Source: [Clostridium] aminophilum DSM 10710
GTDB taxonomy: Bacteria; Bacillota; Clostridia; Lachnospirales; Lachnospiraceae
Reading direction: 5' to 3'
NCBI RefSeq assembly: GCF_000711825.1
Contig: NZ_JONJ01000021.1
Span: forward strand, 1 to 33,003
Length of the DNA stretch: 33,003 nt
Of this stretch, positions 8,181 through 17,431 are shown piece after piece. The notes below the pieces were generated by a model. It made no database searches. It was not told the DNA's origin and worked only from the letters and a program-made list of their open reading frames with translations. Both the position numbers and the translations under genes were made by a program. Every line of letters begins with the position of its first letter. The stretch's first letter is position 1.

Positions 8181-9452
8181 ATGCCGCAGAAGAGAGTATT
8201 GATGTTGTCATCAAGAATCCCATATCCGCTGACTGCCGGATTTCGGATAAGGATTTATAATGAGGCAAAGTATTTTCGGAAGGCCGGCTGGGAAGTCGAC
8301 CTTCTTTGTATGGGAAAAAAAGAAGACGAGTCAGCCTTCCGGAACGAATTGGCGAAGGTTTTTTCACATGTCTATGTGATACCGATGAAGCTTCCGGAAG
8401 TGGTCGGGAACTTACTGCTGAATATTTTGAATCCGGATGAGCCGTTTCAAAATGCCCTCTACAAGTCCCGACAATTAATGGCGACACTGGAGAAAGTCAG
8501 CGGCAACTATGATCTCATTGTCGGAAATCATATCCGAACAGCGGGATATCTGCTGGAATTGCGGCATTATCTTAGTGAGAGAAAAAAAAATGTGCCGGAT
8601 TTTATTCTCGATTACCATGATGCGATCTCTTATAATTACCGGAATGCGATTATTGTATCCAGAGGTCTGAAAAAAATCATCTATCGGGTGGAATACGGCC
8701 GCGTTCTTCGTTGCGAAAAAAAGGTCGCTTCTGCTTTGCGGAAATTGGTGATTGTTTCTCCAAAAGACAAGGAATGGCTTGGAACTCAGGGAGCTGAAAC
8801 AGATCACATCCATGTGATCCCGGTAGCGGTGAGAGATGATATTCTGGCTCCCAATATAGAACCGGATCAGGACACAACGGTCATCAATGAGAAGGCGAAG
8901 GAAAGCGAAAAAACTGCCGTTATGACAGAGGAGAGCATCTGTTTCCTTGGAAAAATGTCCTATCAGCCGAATGAAGACGCTGTTTTATGGTTTGCAGATC
9001 GGGTATGGCCGACAATCCATAAAAAATGGCCGAAGATGCGATTTTACGTCATGGGGATTGAACCGTCTGAACGGATCCGGGGACTGGGGGCCGGGGATGA
9101 TCATATTATTGTGACCGGTTTCGTGGAAAATCCGTTTGAACAGATGACAAAATGCATCGCAAATGTTGTACCGATACGAAACGGCGCCGGTGTTCAGAAT
9201 AAGGTTTTAGAGAGTATGCTGATCGGAGTCCCAACTATTGTTTCACCGATTGCAGCGGAAGGGATTGATGCGCAGGATGGAAGGGATTATCTGGTTGCCG
9301 AAACACCGGATCAATATATCGATCACATCGAAAAACTGATGAGCTTGCCCGGGTATCGCAGCAGGATCGGTGCGGCCGGACAGAAGGTGATCAAAGAGAA
9401 CTATCTTTGGTCGGGATTATGGAAAAAGTGGGAAGAATTGATCAATGAGTAA
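8181..9452 (+). CDS. Glycosyltransferase, GT4-like (GT-B fold)
   Basis: A 423-residue two-domain GT-B protein. The N-terminus (KRVLMLSSRIPYPLTAGFRI) has the acceptor-side loop motif. The C-terminal domain begins CFLGKMSYQPNEDAVLWF near 252 and carries RNGAGVQNKVLESM with the nucleotide-sugar-binding glutamate, followed by GVPTIVSPIAAEGI. That order matches retaining GT4 enzymes of polysaccharide clusters. AAAGGA precedes the ATG. The gene overlaps the sugar transferase that follows by 8 bases, so it belongs to the same operon. Its sugar specificity is unknown. Confidence 0.86.
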   Translation: MPQKRVLMLSSRIPYPLTAGFRIRIYNEAKYFRKAGWEVDLLCMGKKEDESAFRNELAKVFSHVYVIPMKLPEVVGNLLLNILNPDEPFQNALYKSRQLMATLEKVSGNYDLIVGNHIRTAGYLLELRHYLSERKKNVPDFILDYHDAISYNYRNAIIVSRGLKKIIYRVEYGRVLRCEKKVASALRKLVIVSPKDKEWLGTQGAETDHIHVIPVAVRDDILAPNIEPDQDTTVINEKAKESEKTAVMTEESICFLGKMSYQPNEDAVLWFADRVWPTIHKKWPKMRFYVMGIEPSERIRGLGAGDDHIIVTGFVENPFEQMTKCIANVVPIRNGAGVQNKVLESMLIGVPTIVSPIAAEGIDAQDGRDYLVAETPDQYIDHIEKLMSLPGYRSRIGAAGQKVIKENYLWSGLWKKWEELINE

Positions 9453-10809
9453 GGAACAGGCAAAGGGACTGGTAAAAAAAACATATATTCTGTGCAGCAG
9501 CATAACGGCCTTTTTTACCGCCGCTGCGTTATGGTACTGCAATGTTGCACCGGGGTGGGAAAAGGGTTATTTTGGCTATTACACCCTTCTTTCGGTAGGC
9601 GTTCTCTATACCGTAGTCTACACCTTTTTTGCCCGGATGTATGATGCCCACAAGATCGGACTCTACCGTCTGGCGGAACTGCTCTTTTCGCAGATGCTTT
9701 CCTTTGTCATCGCGGACACGTTCCTCTTTGTGGCTGCCTTCTTCTGGTTCCACAATTTTTCCAGAATCCGGATCAGCATCTTTCTGTTCGGCGTGCTGAT
9801 CCAGTTTCTCGGTGCCGGATTCCTGATCTTTGTGATGAACCGTCTCTACGCGCGATACGACGAACCGAGAAAGATCATGATCGTGTACGGAAATGAAGAG
9901 TATAAATACTTTCTTCCGAAACTTGGCGAGAAGAGACGGTACCGGATCACGGCGTGTTTGAGCGAACAGGAAGGACCGGACCGGATTCTGGATTGTCTTG
10001 CGGATTGCGAGGATGTCTATCTGATCAACGTGAGGCGGGAATTGCAGAATCGATTGATGCTTTATTGCGATGAGAATGGAAAAGACATCCACCTTTCGAT
10101 GTCGCTGAATGATCTTCTCCTGTTCCGGAGCGACATTTCCCATTCTTTTGATACTCCCTTCCTCCGGAACAAACGCAATCCGGTGGCATGGTATTATCCG
10201 ATGGTGAAGCGCGCCGCGGATATGATTCTCTCGGTGTGCGGACTGGTGATCCTGTCCCCGGTGCTCTTACTTACCGCCTGTGCGATCAAACTGGGCGACG
10301 GGGGGCCTGTCTTTTACCGTCAGCGGCGGATGACCACCGGCGGAAGAGCCTTTTCCATCCTGAAGTTCCGCAGTATGAGAGTGGATGCGGAGAAGAACGG
10401 CGCAAGACTTGCGTCGGAGCACGATGACCGGATCACGCCGGTGGGAAAAGTGATCCGTGCCTGCCGGATCGATGAACTGCCGCAGCTGATCAATATCCTG
10501 CGCGGCGACATGTCCATCGTCGGACCGCGTCCGGAACGACCGGAGATCGCGGAAGAATATGAAAAAGAGCTTCCGGAATTCCGGCTGAGACTGAAGGTGA
10601 AGGCCGGCCTTACCGGATACGCCCAGGTGTACGGAAGATACAACACCACGCCGCAGGACAAGCTCCGGATGGATCTGATCTATATCCGGGAACGTTCGAT
10701 CCTCTTTGATCTGCAGCTGATCTTCTATACGCTGAAGATCCTCTTTATTCCGGAGAGCACGCAGGGAATTGAGGACGGAGCGATGGATGCCAGAAAGAAA
10801 ACAAGGTGA
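9445..10809 (+). CDS. Polyprenyl-phosphate sugar transferase (initiating PGT, large form)
   Basis: A 454-residue protein: four or five N-terminal membrane helices (about 1-130), a soluble CoA-binding-like middle, and a C-terminal bacterial sugar transferase domain (about 255-445). The catalytic domain has KRAADMILSVCGLVIL (re-entrant helix), FSILKFRSM, RIDELPQL with the catalytic Asp-Glu pair, GDMSIVGPRPE, and AGLTGYAQVYGRYNT. This is the WbaP/CpsE-like architecture that loads the first sugar-1-phosphate onto undecaprenyl phosphate. It is the last gene of cluster A's plus-strand operon. From here the sequence becomes visibly more G+C-rich, which continues to about 17390. Confidence 0.92.
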   Translation: MSKEQAKGLVKKTYILCSSITAFFTAAALWYCNVAPGWEKGYFGYYTLLSVGVLYTVVYTFFARMYDAHKIGLYRLAELLFSQMLSFVIADTFLFVAAFFWFHNFSRIRISIFLFGVLIQFLGAGFLIFVMNRLYARYDEPRKIMIVYGNEEYKYFLPKLGEKRRYRITACLSEQEGPDRILDCLADCEDVYLINVRRELQNRLMLYCDENGKDIHLSMSLNDLLLFRSDISHSFDTPFLRNKRNPVAWYYPMVKRAADMILSVCGLVILSPVLLLTACAIKLGDGGPVFYRQRRMTTGGRAFSILKFRSMRVDAEKNGARLASEHDDRITPVGKVIRACRIDELPQLINILRGDMSIVGPRPERPEIAEEYEKELPEFRLRLKVKAGLTGYAQVYGRYNTTPQDKLRMDLIYIRERSILFDLQLIFYTLKILFIPESTQGIEDGAMDARKKTR

Positions 10810-10967
10810 GAAACGGAAATCTGCTGGAAATGAAGTGATAACGGTTTGGATTAATCAAAGGTGATTATAGAGAGAGCTGTTGATTTGAAAATGATTCCAT
10901 AGTATTGGCAGGCAATAGGAAAAGGCTGGCTCTATATAAAGGATAACAACAAACAAGGGAAGCTAAC

Positions 10968-12092
10968 ATGAAAAAGAAAATCATGACGGTATTCGGTACC
11001 CGGCCGGAAGCAATCAAGATCTGCCCGCTGATCAACGAGATGAAAAAGAGAAAGGGACTGGACGTTGTCGTGTGTGTCACGGCGCAGCATCGGCAAATGC
11101 TGGATCAGGTGTTGGAAACCTTTGGGGTTGTGCCGGATTACGATCTGAACATCATGAAAGACCGGCAGACACTCTTTGATATCACGATTAACATTTTGAA
11201 CGGAATGAAAGCGGTGCTGGAAAAGGAGAAGCCAGATGTGGTTCTGGTACACGGTGACACGTCAACCACCTTTGCCGCCGCATTGGCCTGCTATTATCTT
11301 CAGATACCGGTAGGTCATGTGGAGGCAGGACTGCGGACGTACGATATCTATTCGCCCTATCCGGAAGAATTCAATCGTCAGGCGGTCGGCATTGTCAGCC
11401 GGTATCATTTTGCCCCGACGCGTCTGGCTGCCGGGCATTTGATCAAAGAGGGAAAGAAGCCGGACACGGTGTATATCACCGGCAATACCGTGATCGATGC
11501 GATGAAGCACACGGTTCGGGAGAATTATACGCATCCGGAGTTAGATTGGGTCGGCGATGGGAAACTGATTTTTATCACCGCGCACCGGCGGGAAAATCTT
11601 GGCGAACCGATGCACCATATGTTCCGGGCGATTCGCCGCGTGCTAAAGGAACACCCCGAGTGCAAGGCTGTCTACCCGATTCACATGAATCCGGTGGTAA
11701 GACAGGCGGCGGAGGAAGAACTGGGCGGCTGTGATCAGATCCATATCATTGAACCCATCGAAGTGTTTGACTGCCATAATTTTGAGGCGAGATGCCATCT
11801 GTGTCTGACGGATTCCGGCGGGATTCAGGAAGAATGTCCGTCCTACGGGAAACCGGTTCTGGTGATGCGGGATACCACCGAACGACCGGAGGGCGTCGAC
11901 GCCGGAACACTTAGACTCGTCGGCACTGATGAGGAGACCATTTATAAGAATTTCAAAGAACTGCTGGAAGATGATGCGGCGTATCACAAGATGTCCCATG
12001 CCTGCAATCCCTATGGCGACGGAAACGCCTGCAGGAGGATTGCGGATATTCTGGAATTCGGGAAATATGAACCGTGGGAGATGCGAGAATAG
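10968..12092 (+). CDS. wecB: UDP-N-acetylglucosamine 2-epimerase (non-hydrolysing)
   Basis: A 374-residue enzyme of the usual length that interconverts UDP-GlcNAc and UDP-ManNAc. Motifs in order: FGTRPEAIK (about 8-16), LVHGDTSTTFAAA, GHVEAGLRTYD, FITAHRRENLG and TDSGGIQEE. The EAIK form after GTRP and the HRREN motif fit the non-hydrolysing WecB/MnaA type rather than hydrolysing NeuC. A good ribosome binding site (AAGGGAAG) precedes the ATG. It stands alone, about 160 bases after the sugar transferase. UDP-ManNAc could feed either glycan or wall teichoic acid linkage units. Confidence 0.93.
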   Translation: MKKKIMTVFGTRPEAIKICPLINEMKKRKGLDVVVCVTAQHRQMLDQVLETFGVVPDYDLNIMKDRQTLFDITINILNGMKAVLEKEKPDVVLVHGDTSTTFAAALACYYLQIPVGHVEAGLRTYDIYSPYPEEFNRQAVGIVSRYHFAPTRLAAGHLIKEGKKPDTVYITGNTVIDAMKHTVRENYTHPELDWVGDGKLIFITAHRRENLGEPMHHMFRAIRRVLKEHPECKAVYPIHMNPVVRQAAEEELGGCDQIHIIEPIEVFDCHNFEARCHLCLTDSGGIQEECPSYGKPVLVMRDTTERPEGVDAGTLRLVGTDEETIYKNFKELLEDDAAYHKMSHACNPYGDGNACRRIADILEFGKYEPWEMRE

Positions 12093-12106
12093 AAGAGGAA
12101 GAATTG

Positions 12107-12154
12107 ATGACAACTAATGAGATGAAGAATATTTATGTCCAGTGTCGATCTTAA
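12107..12154 (+). other. 15-codon mini-ORF after the epimerase
   Basis: ATG 12107 follows GAGGAAGAATTG, a good ribosome binding site, and opens a 15-residue frame (MTTNEMKNIYVQCRS) ending at 12154. It could be the truncated start of a lost gene or chance. No homology is recognised, and it lies before the promoter region of the next gene. Confidence 0.2.
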
Positions 12155-12181
12155 AATAGGGGGTGTCGGTCAACTGGAATC

Positions 12182-12296
12182 TTGAGATAATATTTGGCCT
12201 ATGATATATTATATCGGTTGCTTTTCTTAACGATTTGTTAAGAAGGACATAAGAAAGCGCGAAAATTCATTTGAACGTGAGCCGTTGTGCTATACT
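12182..12296 (+). promoter_or_regulatory. Tandem promoters and operator-like inverted repeat before the second chain-length gene
   Basis: P1: TTGAGA (12182-12187), 17 bases, TATATT (12205-12210). P2: extended -10 TGCTATACT (12288-12296), with TTGAAC at 12271-12276 only 14 bases upstream. Between them TTCTTAAC (12224-12231) and GTTAAGAA (12237-12244) form a perfect 8-base inverted repeat with a 5-base gap, at or just after the P1 start site. That is a good position for a repressor of P1. No T run follows it, so it is not a plus-strand terminator. Confidence 0.5.
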
Positions 12297-12340
12297 ACTA
12301 TTCGAGATTTACTGATATACGGAAGAGGAGACAGGAACAG

Positions 12341-13759
12341 ATGAACGAGCAGGGAATGAGAAGTATGCAGAACCATAATGCGGAGGTTGAGATCGATCTG
12401 GTCAATCTTACCTATCACATCGCCCGCCGGTGGAGATGCGTGCTTGCAGCCGGCGTGATCGCCGGTGCGGTTCTGGGCGGATACAAGGGTGTGACAGGTA
12501 TTCAGAATCTTCGAAATAAGGCATATCTGGAAGCGCAGAACGCGGAGTATCTGAAGCAGAAAGCCAGCTATGACTCTTCTGTCGAGTCGCTTCGGCGTCA
12601 GATCCAGAATATCACGGACGAGATCAACACCAATCAGGAATATCAGGAGTCGTCCGTGCTGATGAATATCGATCCCTACGACGCGTACCGCGAGACGGCG
12701 ACATTTTACATTTCCTCCGATTATCAGATCATGCCGGGGATGACGTATCAGAATCCGGACAAGACGAAGAGTATCATCAGTGCCTACCTCGCCATCGCGC
12801 AGAATGGTCAGCTGTATAAAGATGTGACATCGGAGCTGAATGATGAGATGACCATCCGCAATCTGAAGGAACTAATCAATGTGAGCGCGGATTACGACAA
12901 TAATCTCCTTTCTATCGTCGTATACGGAAAAGACAAGGAGATGGCGTCAAAACTGATGGAATTGATTCGGGATCATCTATCCAATCAGGAAGACCAGATC
13001 GCCAACGGAGTCGGGGAACACACGATCAAACTGATCGAAAAATCCAGTACCAACACTGTTGACGAGGATCTGAAGAAAAAACATACGGACTTCAACAATA
13101 ATCTGACTTCTCTTCAGAACAGCCTGACGGATCGCCAGAAAAAACTGGCGGACCTGGCCGCGCCGAAAGGAACGCTGATCACGAAGGAAAGCGTCGTCAA
13201 GAACGTGTTGAAGTTTGGAATCATCGGAGGCATCCTTGGCGTGTTCTGCGCGGCGGGATGCATCTGTGTGGGGTACGTCGCAAAAGGAAGAATCCATACC
13301 GAATACGAGATGGAGCGGTACGGTGTTCGCGTTCTTGGCAGTTACTATGAGCCGGTTCGGAAGAGAATGTTCTCGTTCATCGATTCACTTACGGAAAATC
13401 TTTCCGGTGCATCCGCAAAGAGCCGTGACCTGAGCCGCGTCTGCGAGGCAGCAGCGGTTCGCCTTGAAGGAATGATGAAGGCGGAGAACTGTGAGGGAGC
13501 GAAGATCTGCCTGGTCGGAGGAATTGATGAGAAAGATCTGAACCGGGTGAAAGAAGCCATGACGGCAGATGGCCGGAATGTTTCTCTGGAGGTTGCCGGT
13601 AACCTCGCTGATGATTCGGAGGCGATCCGGAAAGCGCAGGCTGCGGATGGCGTTCTGCTTGTGGAACAGAAGAATGCATCAAAGAAGAGTGCGGTCGAGA
13701 CAGAACTGGCTATGCTTGAGGACTTCGGAAAACGCGTATGGGGCGCGGTGCTGATCTGA
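12341..13759 (+). CDS. Wzz/CpsC-like polysaccharide chain-length protein with kinase-like tail (copy 2)
   Basis: About 472 residues with the co-polymerase layout: a cytoplasmic start (VEIDLVNLTYHIARRWR), a first span near 36-55, a large extracytoplasmic helical region, and a second span near 290-315 (FGIIGGILGVFCAAGC). The cytoplasmic tail ends GVLLVEQKNAS ... FGKRVWGAVLI, like the end of a BY-kinase, but lacks a recognisable Walker A loop. No separate CpsD-type kinase is in the window. ATG 12341 is chosen over an upstream in-frame start at 12287 because GAGGAG lies 10 bases before it and promoter P2 overlaps the longer form. It is paralogous to the gene at 547. Confidence 0.86.
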   Translation: MNEQGMRSMQNHNAEVEIDLVNLTYHIARRWRCVLAAGVIAGAVLGGYKGVTGIQNLRNKAYLEAQNAEYLKQKASYDSSVESLRRQIQNITDEINTNQEYQESSVLMNIDPYDAYRETATFYISSDYQIMPGMTYQNPDKTKSIISAYLAIAQNGQLYKDVTSELNDEMTIRNLKELINVSADYDNNLLSIVVYGKDKEMASKLMELIRDHLSNQEDQIANGVGEHTIKLIEKSSTNTVDEDLKKKHTDFNNNLTSLQNSLTDRQKKLADLAAPKGTLITKESVVKNVLKFGIIGGILGVFCAAGCICVGYVAKGRIHTEYEMERYGVRVLGSYYEPVRKRMFSFIDSLTENLSGASAKSRDLSRVCEAAAVRLEGMMKAENCEGAKICLVGGIDEKDLNRVKEAMTADGRNVSLEVAGNLADDSEAIRKAQAADGVLLVEQKNASKKSAVETELAMLEDFGKRVWGAVLI

Positions 13760-13778
13760 GGAGAATTTGCGCGGGTTA

Positions 13779-13886
13779 TGCCGGTACCGGCAGTTAGTTC
13801 TGAAATACAGTCCGGCAGAAAAGACGATGTGCGGTGGAGCAATCCATAAACCAAAAAACTGACATGAAACCGATAAACTGTATCGG
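13779..13886. repeat. Palindrome and inverted repeat between chain-length and dehydratase genes
   Basis: The perfect 14-base palindrome TGCCGGTACCGGCA (13779-13792) lies 20 bases after the chain-length stop. CCGATA-AACTG-TATCGG (13870-13886) lies 80 bases before the dehydratase start. Neither is followed by a T run, so I read them as possible regulator sites or weak transcript hairpins. The 208-base gap holds no gene that I can support. Confidence 0.3.
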
Positions 13887-13967
13887 ATGACATAACACAA
13901 TACGAAATATTCCGGGTTTGCAAGGCTCGAATTGCGGAATAAATGATGAACAAGGAAGACGGAGACT

Positions 13968-15926
13968 ATGAAAGAACGTATGAAGTTACAGCACTGGCAG
14001 ATCATTGAGATCATGCTGATGATCTATGATATCGTGGTGATTACTGCCTCTTTTTTTGCGGCACTGCTTCTGCGTTTTGACGGCAGGTATTCACTGATTC
14101 CCAAACGGTACATTGCATCCTATTATAAGACGATTCTTGTCTATGCCGTCCTCTCGATCATTGTATTCTGGTGTGTGAGGCTTTACCACAGCATCTGGCG
14201 TTTCGCCAGTTACGTGGAACTGATCCGGATCAGCGCCGCAACGGCGATCACCTTTTTTCTTCAGATGGCAGTCACACTTGCACTCGGAATCTGGATGCCG
14301 CTTTCGTACTATGTCTGGGGAACTGCGCTGCAGTTCCTCTTTGTTGTGGGGGTCCGGTTCAGTTACCGGTTCATCCTTTTGGAGCGCGGACGAAGAGAAA
14401 AAGCCACGGCAGCAACCAAACGGATCATGCTGATCGGTGCCGGAAATGCCGGACAGCAGATTCTTCGCGATATCAACCATGCGCGGGAAACCAGCAATGA
14501 GCGGGTGGTCTGCATCATCGATGACAACCCGAACAAGTGGAACCGTACGATGGACGGAATTCCGGTTGTCGGCGGCCGCGATGACATTCTGTCGAATGTC
14601 GAAAAATTCAAAATCGATGAGATCTGCCTCGCTATCCCGAGCGCAAGCCTTCAGGCAAAGAGAGATATCCTGAACATCTGCAGCGAGACGGACTGTAAAC
14701 TCCGCCAGCTTCCGGGTATGTATCAGCTTGTCAAAGGAGAGATCACTGCCAGCGCCATCAAGGATGTGTCGGTGGAAGACCTTCTTGGAAGGGCTCCGAT
14801 CCGGGCGGATATGAAGGAGGTCTATGAGTTTATCTCCGGCAAGACGGTTCTCGTCACCGGCGGCGGCGGTTCCATCGGTAGCGAGCTCTGCCGCCAGATT
14901 GCGGGGCACGGACCGAAACAGCTGATTATCTTTGACATCTACGAGAACAATGCCTATGAGATTCAGCTGGAACTCCGGGAAAAATATCCGGATCTCGATC
15001 TTGTCACCATCATCGGTTCTGTCCGGGACAGTCGCAAGGTCTTTCAGGTGTTTGAGCAGTATCATCCGCAGGTTGTCTACCATGCGGCGGCCCATAAGCA
15101 TGTTCCACTGATGGAAGACAGCCCGTGCGAAGCCATCAAGAATAACGCCATCGGAACCTACAAGACCGCCTATGCTGCGATGATCCATGGCTGTGAGCGA
15201 TTTGTTCTGATTTCCACCGATAAGGCGGTGAATCCGACCAATATCATGGGGGCCAGCAAACGTCTCTGCGAGATGATCATCCAAAGTTTTGACTACATGG
15301 TTCAGAATCACCGGGCAGCAGAACTTCCGCAGCTGTATACTCATGACGGTTCTGAGTTTGCGGATAAAGAGGGAACCGGAGAAGTATTCCGGAATGCAAA
15401 AACCCAGTTTGTGGCAGTGCGCTTTGGCAATGTCCTTGGGAGCAACGGATCGGTGATTCCGATCTTCAAAAAGCAGATCGAAAAGGGAGGACCGGTGACG
15501 GTCACCCATCCGGATATCATCCGTTACTTTATGACCATCCCGGAGGCGGTGAGCCTCGTGATGCTGGCGGGCACCTACGCAAAGGGCGGTGAGATCTTCG
15601 TCCTTGACATGGGAAGTCCGGTGAAAATTGATACTCTGGCAAGGAACCTGATCAAACAGAGCGGATTCAAGCCGGATGTGGATATCAAGATTGAGTATAC
15701 GGGACTGCGACCGGGGGAAAAACTGTATGAAGAAAAGCTTATGGCGGAAGAAGGCCTGAAAAAGACGGAAAACGATCTGATCCATATCGGCTGTCCGATT
15801 CCGTTTGACATCAAAGAATTCCTGGATCAGCTGCATGACCTGATGGATGCCGCTTATGCGAATAAGAGGGATATCCGGGATCGGGTATGCAGGGTGGTGG
15901 CGACCTATCATCCGGAAACACGGTGA
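13968..15926 (+). CDS. Membrane UDP-GlcNAc 4,6-dehydratase (PglF/WbpM/CapD type)
   Basis: A 652-residue protein with four N-terminal membrane helices (about 10-135), a first Rossmann domain (IMLIGAGNAGQQIL, about 150-163) and a second SDR-type domain (VTGGGGSIGSEL, about 295-306). The catalytic segment STDKAVNPTNIMGASKR (about 416-432) has Met where typical SDR epimerases have Tyr, as in WbpM/PglF dehydratases. The product would be UDP-4-keto-6-deoxy-GlcNAc, the substrate of the aminotransferase that follows. GGAAGACGGAGA precedes the ATG. A long antisense frame over this gene is a codon-bias shadow. Exact C5 stereochemistry of the product cannot be read. Confidence 0.92.
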   Translation: MKERMKLQHWQIIEIMLMIYDIVVITASFFAALLLRFDGRYSLIPKRYIASYYKTILVYAVLSIIVFWCVRLYHSIWRFASYVELIRISAATAITFFLQMAVTLALGIWMPLSYYVWGTALQFLFVVGVRFSYRFILLERGRREKATAATKRIMLIGAGNAGQQILRDINHARETSNERVVCIIDDNPNKWNRTMDGIPVVGGRDDILSNVEKFKIDEICLAIPSASLQAKRDILNICSETDCKLRQLPGMYQLVKGEITASAIKDVSVEDLLGRAPIRADMKEVYEFISGKTVLVTGGGGSIGSELCRQIAGHGPKQLIIFDIYENNAYEIQLELREKYPDLDLVTIIGSVRDSRKVFQVFEQYHPQVVYHAAAHKHVPLMEDSPCEAIKNNAIGTYKTAYAAMIHGCERFVLISTDKAVNPTNIMGASKRLCEMIIQSFDYMVQNHRAAELPQLYTHDGSEFADKEGTGEVFRNAKTQFVAVRFGNVLGSNGSVIPIFKKQIEKGGPVTVTHPDIIRYFMTIPEAVSLVMLAGTYAKGGEIFVLDMGSPVKIDTLARNLIKQSGFKPDVDIKIEYTGLRPGEKLYEEKLMAEEGLKKTENDLIHIGCPIPFDIKEFLDQLHDLMDAAYANKRDIRDRVCRVVATYHPETR

Positions 15927-15952
15927 GCTTTTGCGTAAGGCAAGAGCATTTT
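15927..15952 (+). terminator. Hairpin at the dehydratase stop codon
   Basis: GCTTTTGC (15927-15934) pairs with GCAAGAGC (15940-15947), with one G-U pair, around a GTAAG loop, followed by ATTTT. It starts directly after the stop codon. The short T run makes it a weak or partial terminator, so some read-through into the aminotransferase gene is likely. Confidence 0.45.
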
Positions 15953-16082
15953 GATGGAATGAAGAAGCTTTGGAACATTTATCATATAGCGATTAGCCAA
16001 GAAGGATTTGGGTTAGGGATTCGCTTTGAATAAAGAGATGTTTGCAGAACAATCTATAAACATCCGCAAAGGAGAGATGATT

Positions 16083-17393
16083 ATGCATGACTTTCTTGCA
16101 GACAAGCGTTTTGAGGGATTAAAACCGTTTGAGAACAAGCTGTGGCTCAGCAGTCCGACCATGCACGGTGAGGAGCAGAAGTGGGTGGATGAGGCAATCC
16201 GGACCAACTGGGTCAGCACGGTCGGCGCCAACATCAACGAGGTCGAGAAACAGACCGCAGAGTATGTCGGCTGCAAATATGCGGTAGCCCTGTCCTGCGG
16301 TACATCCGCTCTTCATCTTGCAACTAAACTTGCCGGTGAAAAACTCTATGGACAGGCGAAGCCGGATCAGGGAACTCTGGCAGGACACAAGGTATTCTGC
16401 TCAGACGTCACTTTCGACGCAAGCATCAATCCGGTTGCCTATGAAGACGGTGAAGCGGTCTTTATCGACACGGAATACGATACCTGGAATATGAGTCCAC
16501 AGGCGCTGGAAAAGGCATTTGAACTTTATCCGGAGGTAAAGCTTGTGGTTATCGCCCATCTCTACGGAACGCCGGGAAAGATGGAGGAACTGAAGACAAT
16601 CTGCGACGCACATGGTGCATTGATCGTGGAAGACGCGGCAGAGAGCTTTGGATCAAAATATAAACTGCACGGGCAGTGGGTGGAAACCGGAACACTGGGA
16701 AACTACAACTGCATCTCCTTTAACGGCAACAAGATTATTACCGGATCTTCCGGCGGAATGTTCCTGACAGACAGTGAGGAAGATGCGAACAAGGTTCGGA
16801 AGTGGAGTACCCAGAGCCGTGAGGCGGCTCCGTGGTATCAGCATGAGGAGATCGGATACAACTATCGCATGAGTAATATCATCGCCGGAATCGTCAGAGG
16901 ACAGCTTCCGTATCTCGATGAGCATATCGCGCAGAAACACGCAATCTGGGAGAGATATGAGAAGGAACTCGCGGATCTTCCGGTCAGAATGAATCCGTGG
17001 GATCGCGAGAACAGTGAGCCGAACTTCTGGCTGTCCTGTATGATCATTGATGAAGATGCGATGGCCAAGATGGTTCGTGGAGAGCAGGACTATCTGTATC
17101 AGAGTGTATCCGGAAAGAGCTGCCCGCAGGAGATTCTGGACGCCCTTGCCGTATTCAATGCGGAGGGACGGCCGATCTGGAAACCGATGCATATGCAGCC
17201 AATTTACAGAACGAACCCATTTGTCACGGTTGAGGGCAACGGCAGAGGTTGCACAAATGCGTATATTGCTGGCTCTGGATTGGATGTCGGATCCGATATT
17301 TTTCATCGTGGCCTCTGTTTGCCGAGCGACAATAAGATGACACCGGAGCAACAGGAGAGGATTATTGAGCTCATTCATAGGTGCTTTTACTAA
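16083..17393 (+). CDS. PLP-dependent sugar aminotransferase (DegT/DnrJ/EryC1/StrS family)
   Basis: A 436-residue enzyme that would transfer an amino group from glutamate to C4 of the keto sugar made by the preceding dehydratase. Motifs: NWVSTVGANINEVE (substrate loop), ALSCGTSALHLA (phosphate binding), VEDAAESFG (Asp near 184 contacting the PLP nitrogen), and SFNGNKIITGSSGG with the Schiff-base Lys near 217. It is about 50 residues longer than many PglE/PseC enzymes, mainly after residue 300. ATG 16083 has AAAGGAG eight bases upstream; an in-frame TTG at 16026 is less likely. It is the last gene of the higher-G+C segment. Confidence 0.9.
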   Translation: MHDFLADKRFEGLKPFENKLWLSSPTMHGEEQKWVDEAIRTNWVSTVGANINEVEKQTAEYVGCKYAVALSCGTSALHLATKLAGEKLYGQAKPDQGTLAGHKVFCSDVTFDASINPVAYEDGEAVFIDTEYDTWNMSPQALEKAFELYPEVKLVVIAHLYGTPGKMEELKTICDAHGALIVEDAAESFGSKYKLHGQWVETGTLGNYNCISFNGNKIITGSSGGMFLTDSEEDANKVRKWSTQSREAAPWYQHEEIGYNYRMSNIIAGIVRGQLPYLDEHIAQKHAIWERYEKELADLPVRMNPWDRENSEPNFWLSCMIIDEDAMAKMVRGEQDYLYQSVSGKSCPQEILDALAVFNAEGRPIWKPMHMQPIYRTNPFVTVEGNGRGCTNAYIAGSGLDVGSDIFHRGLCLPSDNKMTPEQQERIIELIHRCFY

Positions 17394-17431
17394 ATCGGTT
17401 GGTCATGACCGAAACAGTTAAAGGAATATGA

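Noticed and set aside
10968-12092. Hydrolysing epimerase (NeuC/LegG) feeding the nonulosonate pathway
   Set aside because: Motifs GTRPEAIK and HRREN and the 374-residue length fit the non-hydrolysing WecB type better.
14091-15911. 606-residue open frame antisense to the dehydratase
   Set aside because: It lies wholly opposite a strongly supported gene, has no ribosome binding site or recognisable domain, and is explained by codon bias in the higher-G+C segment.
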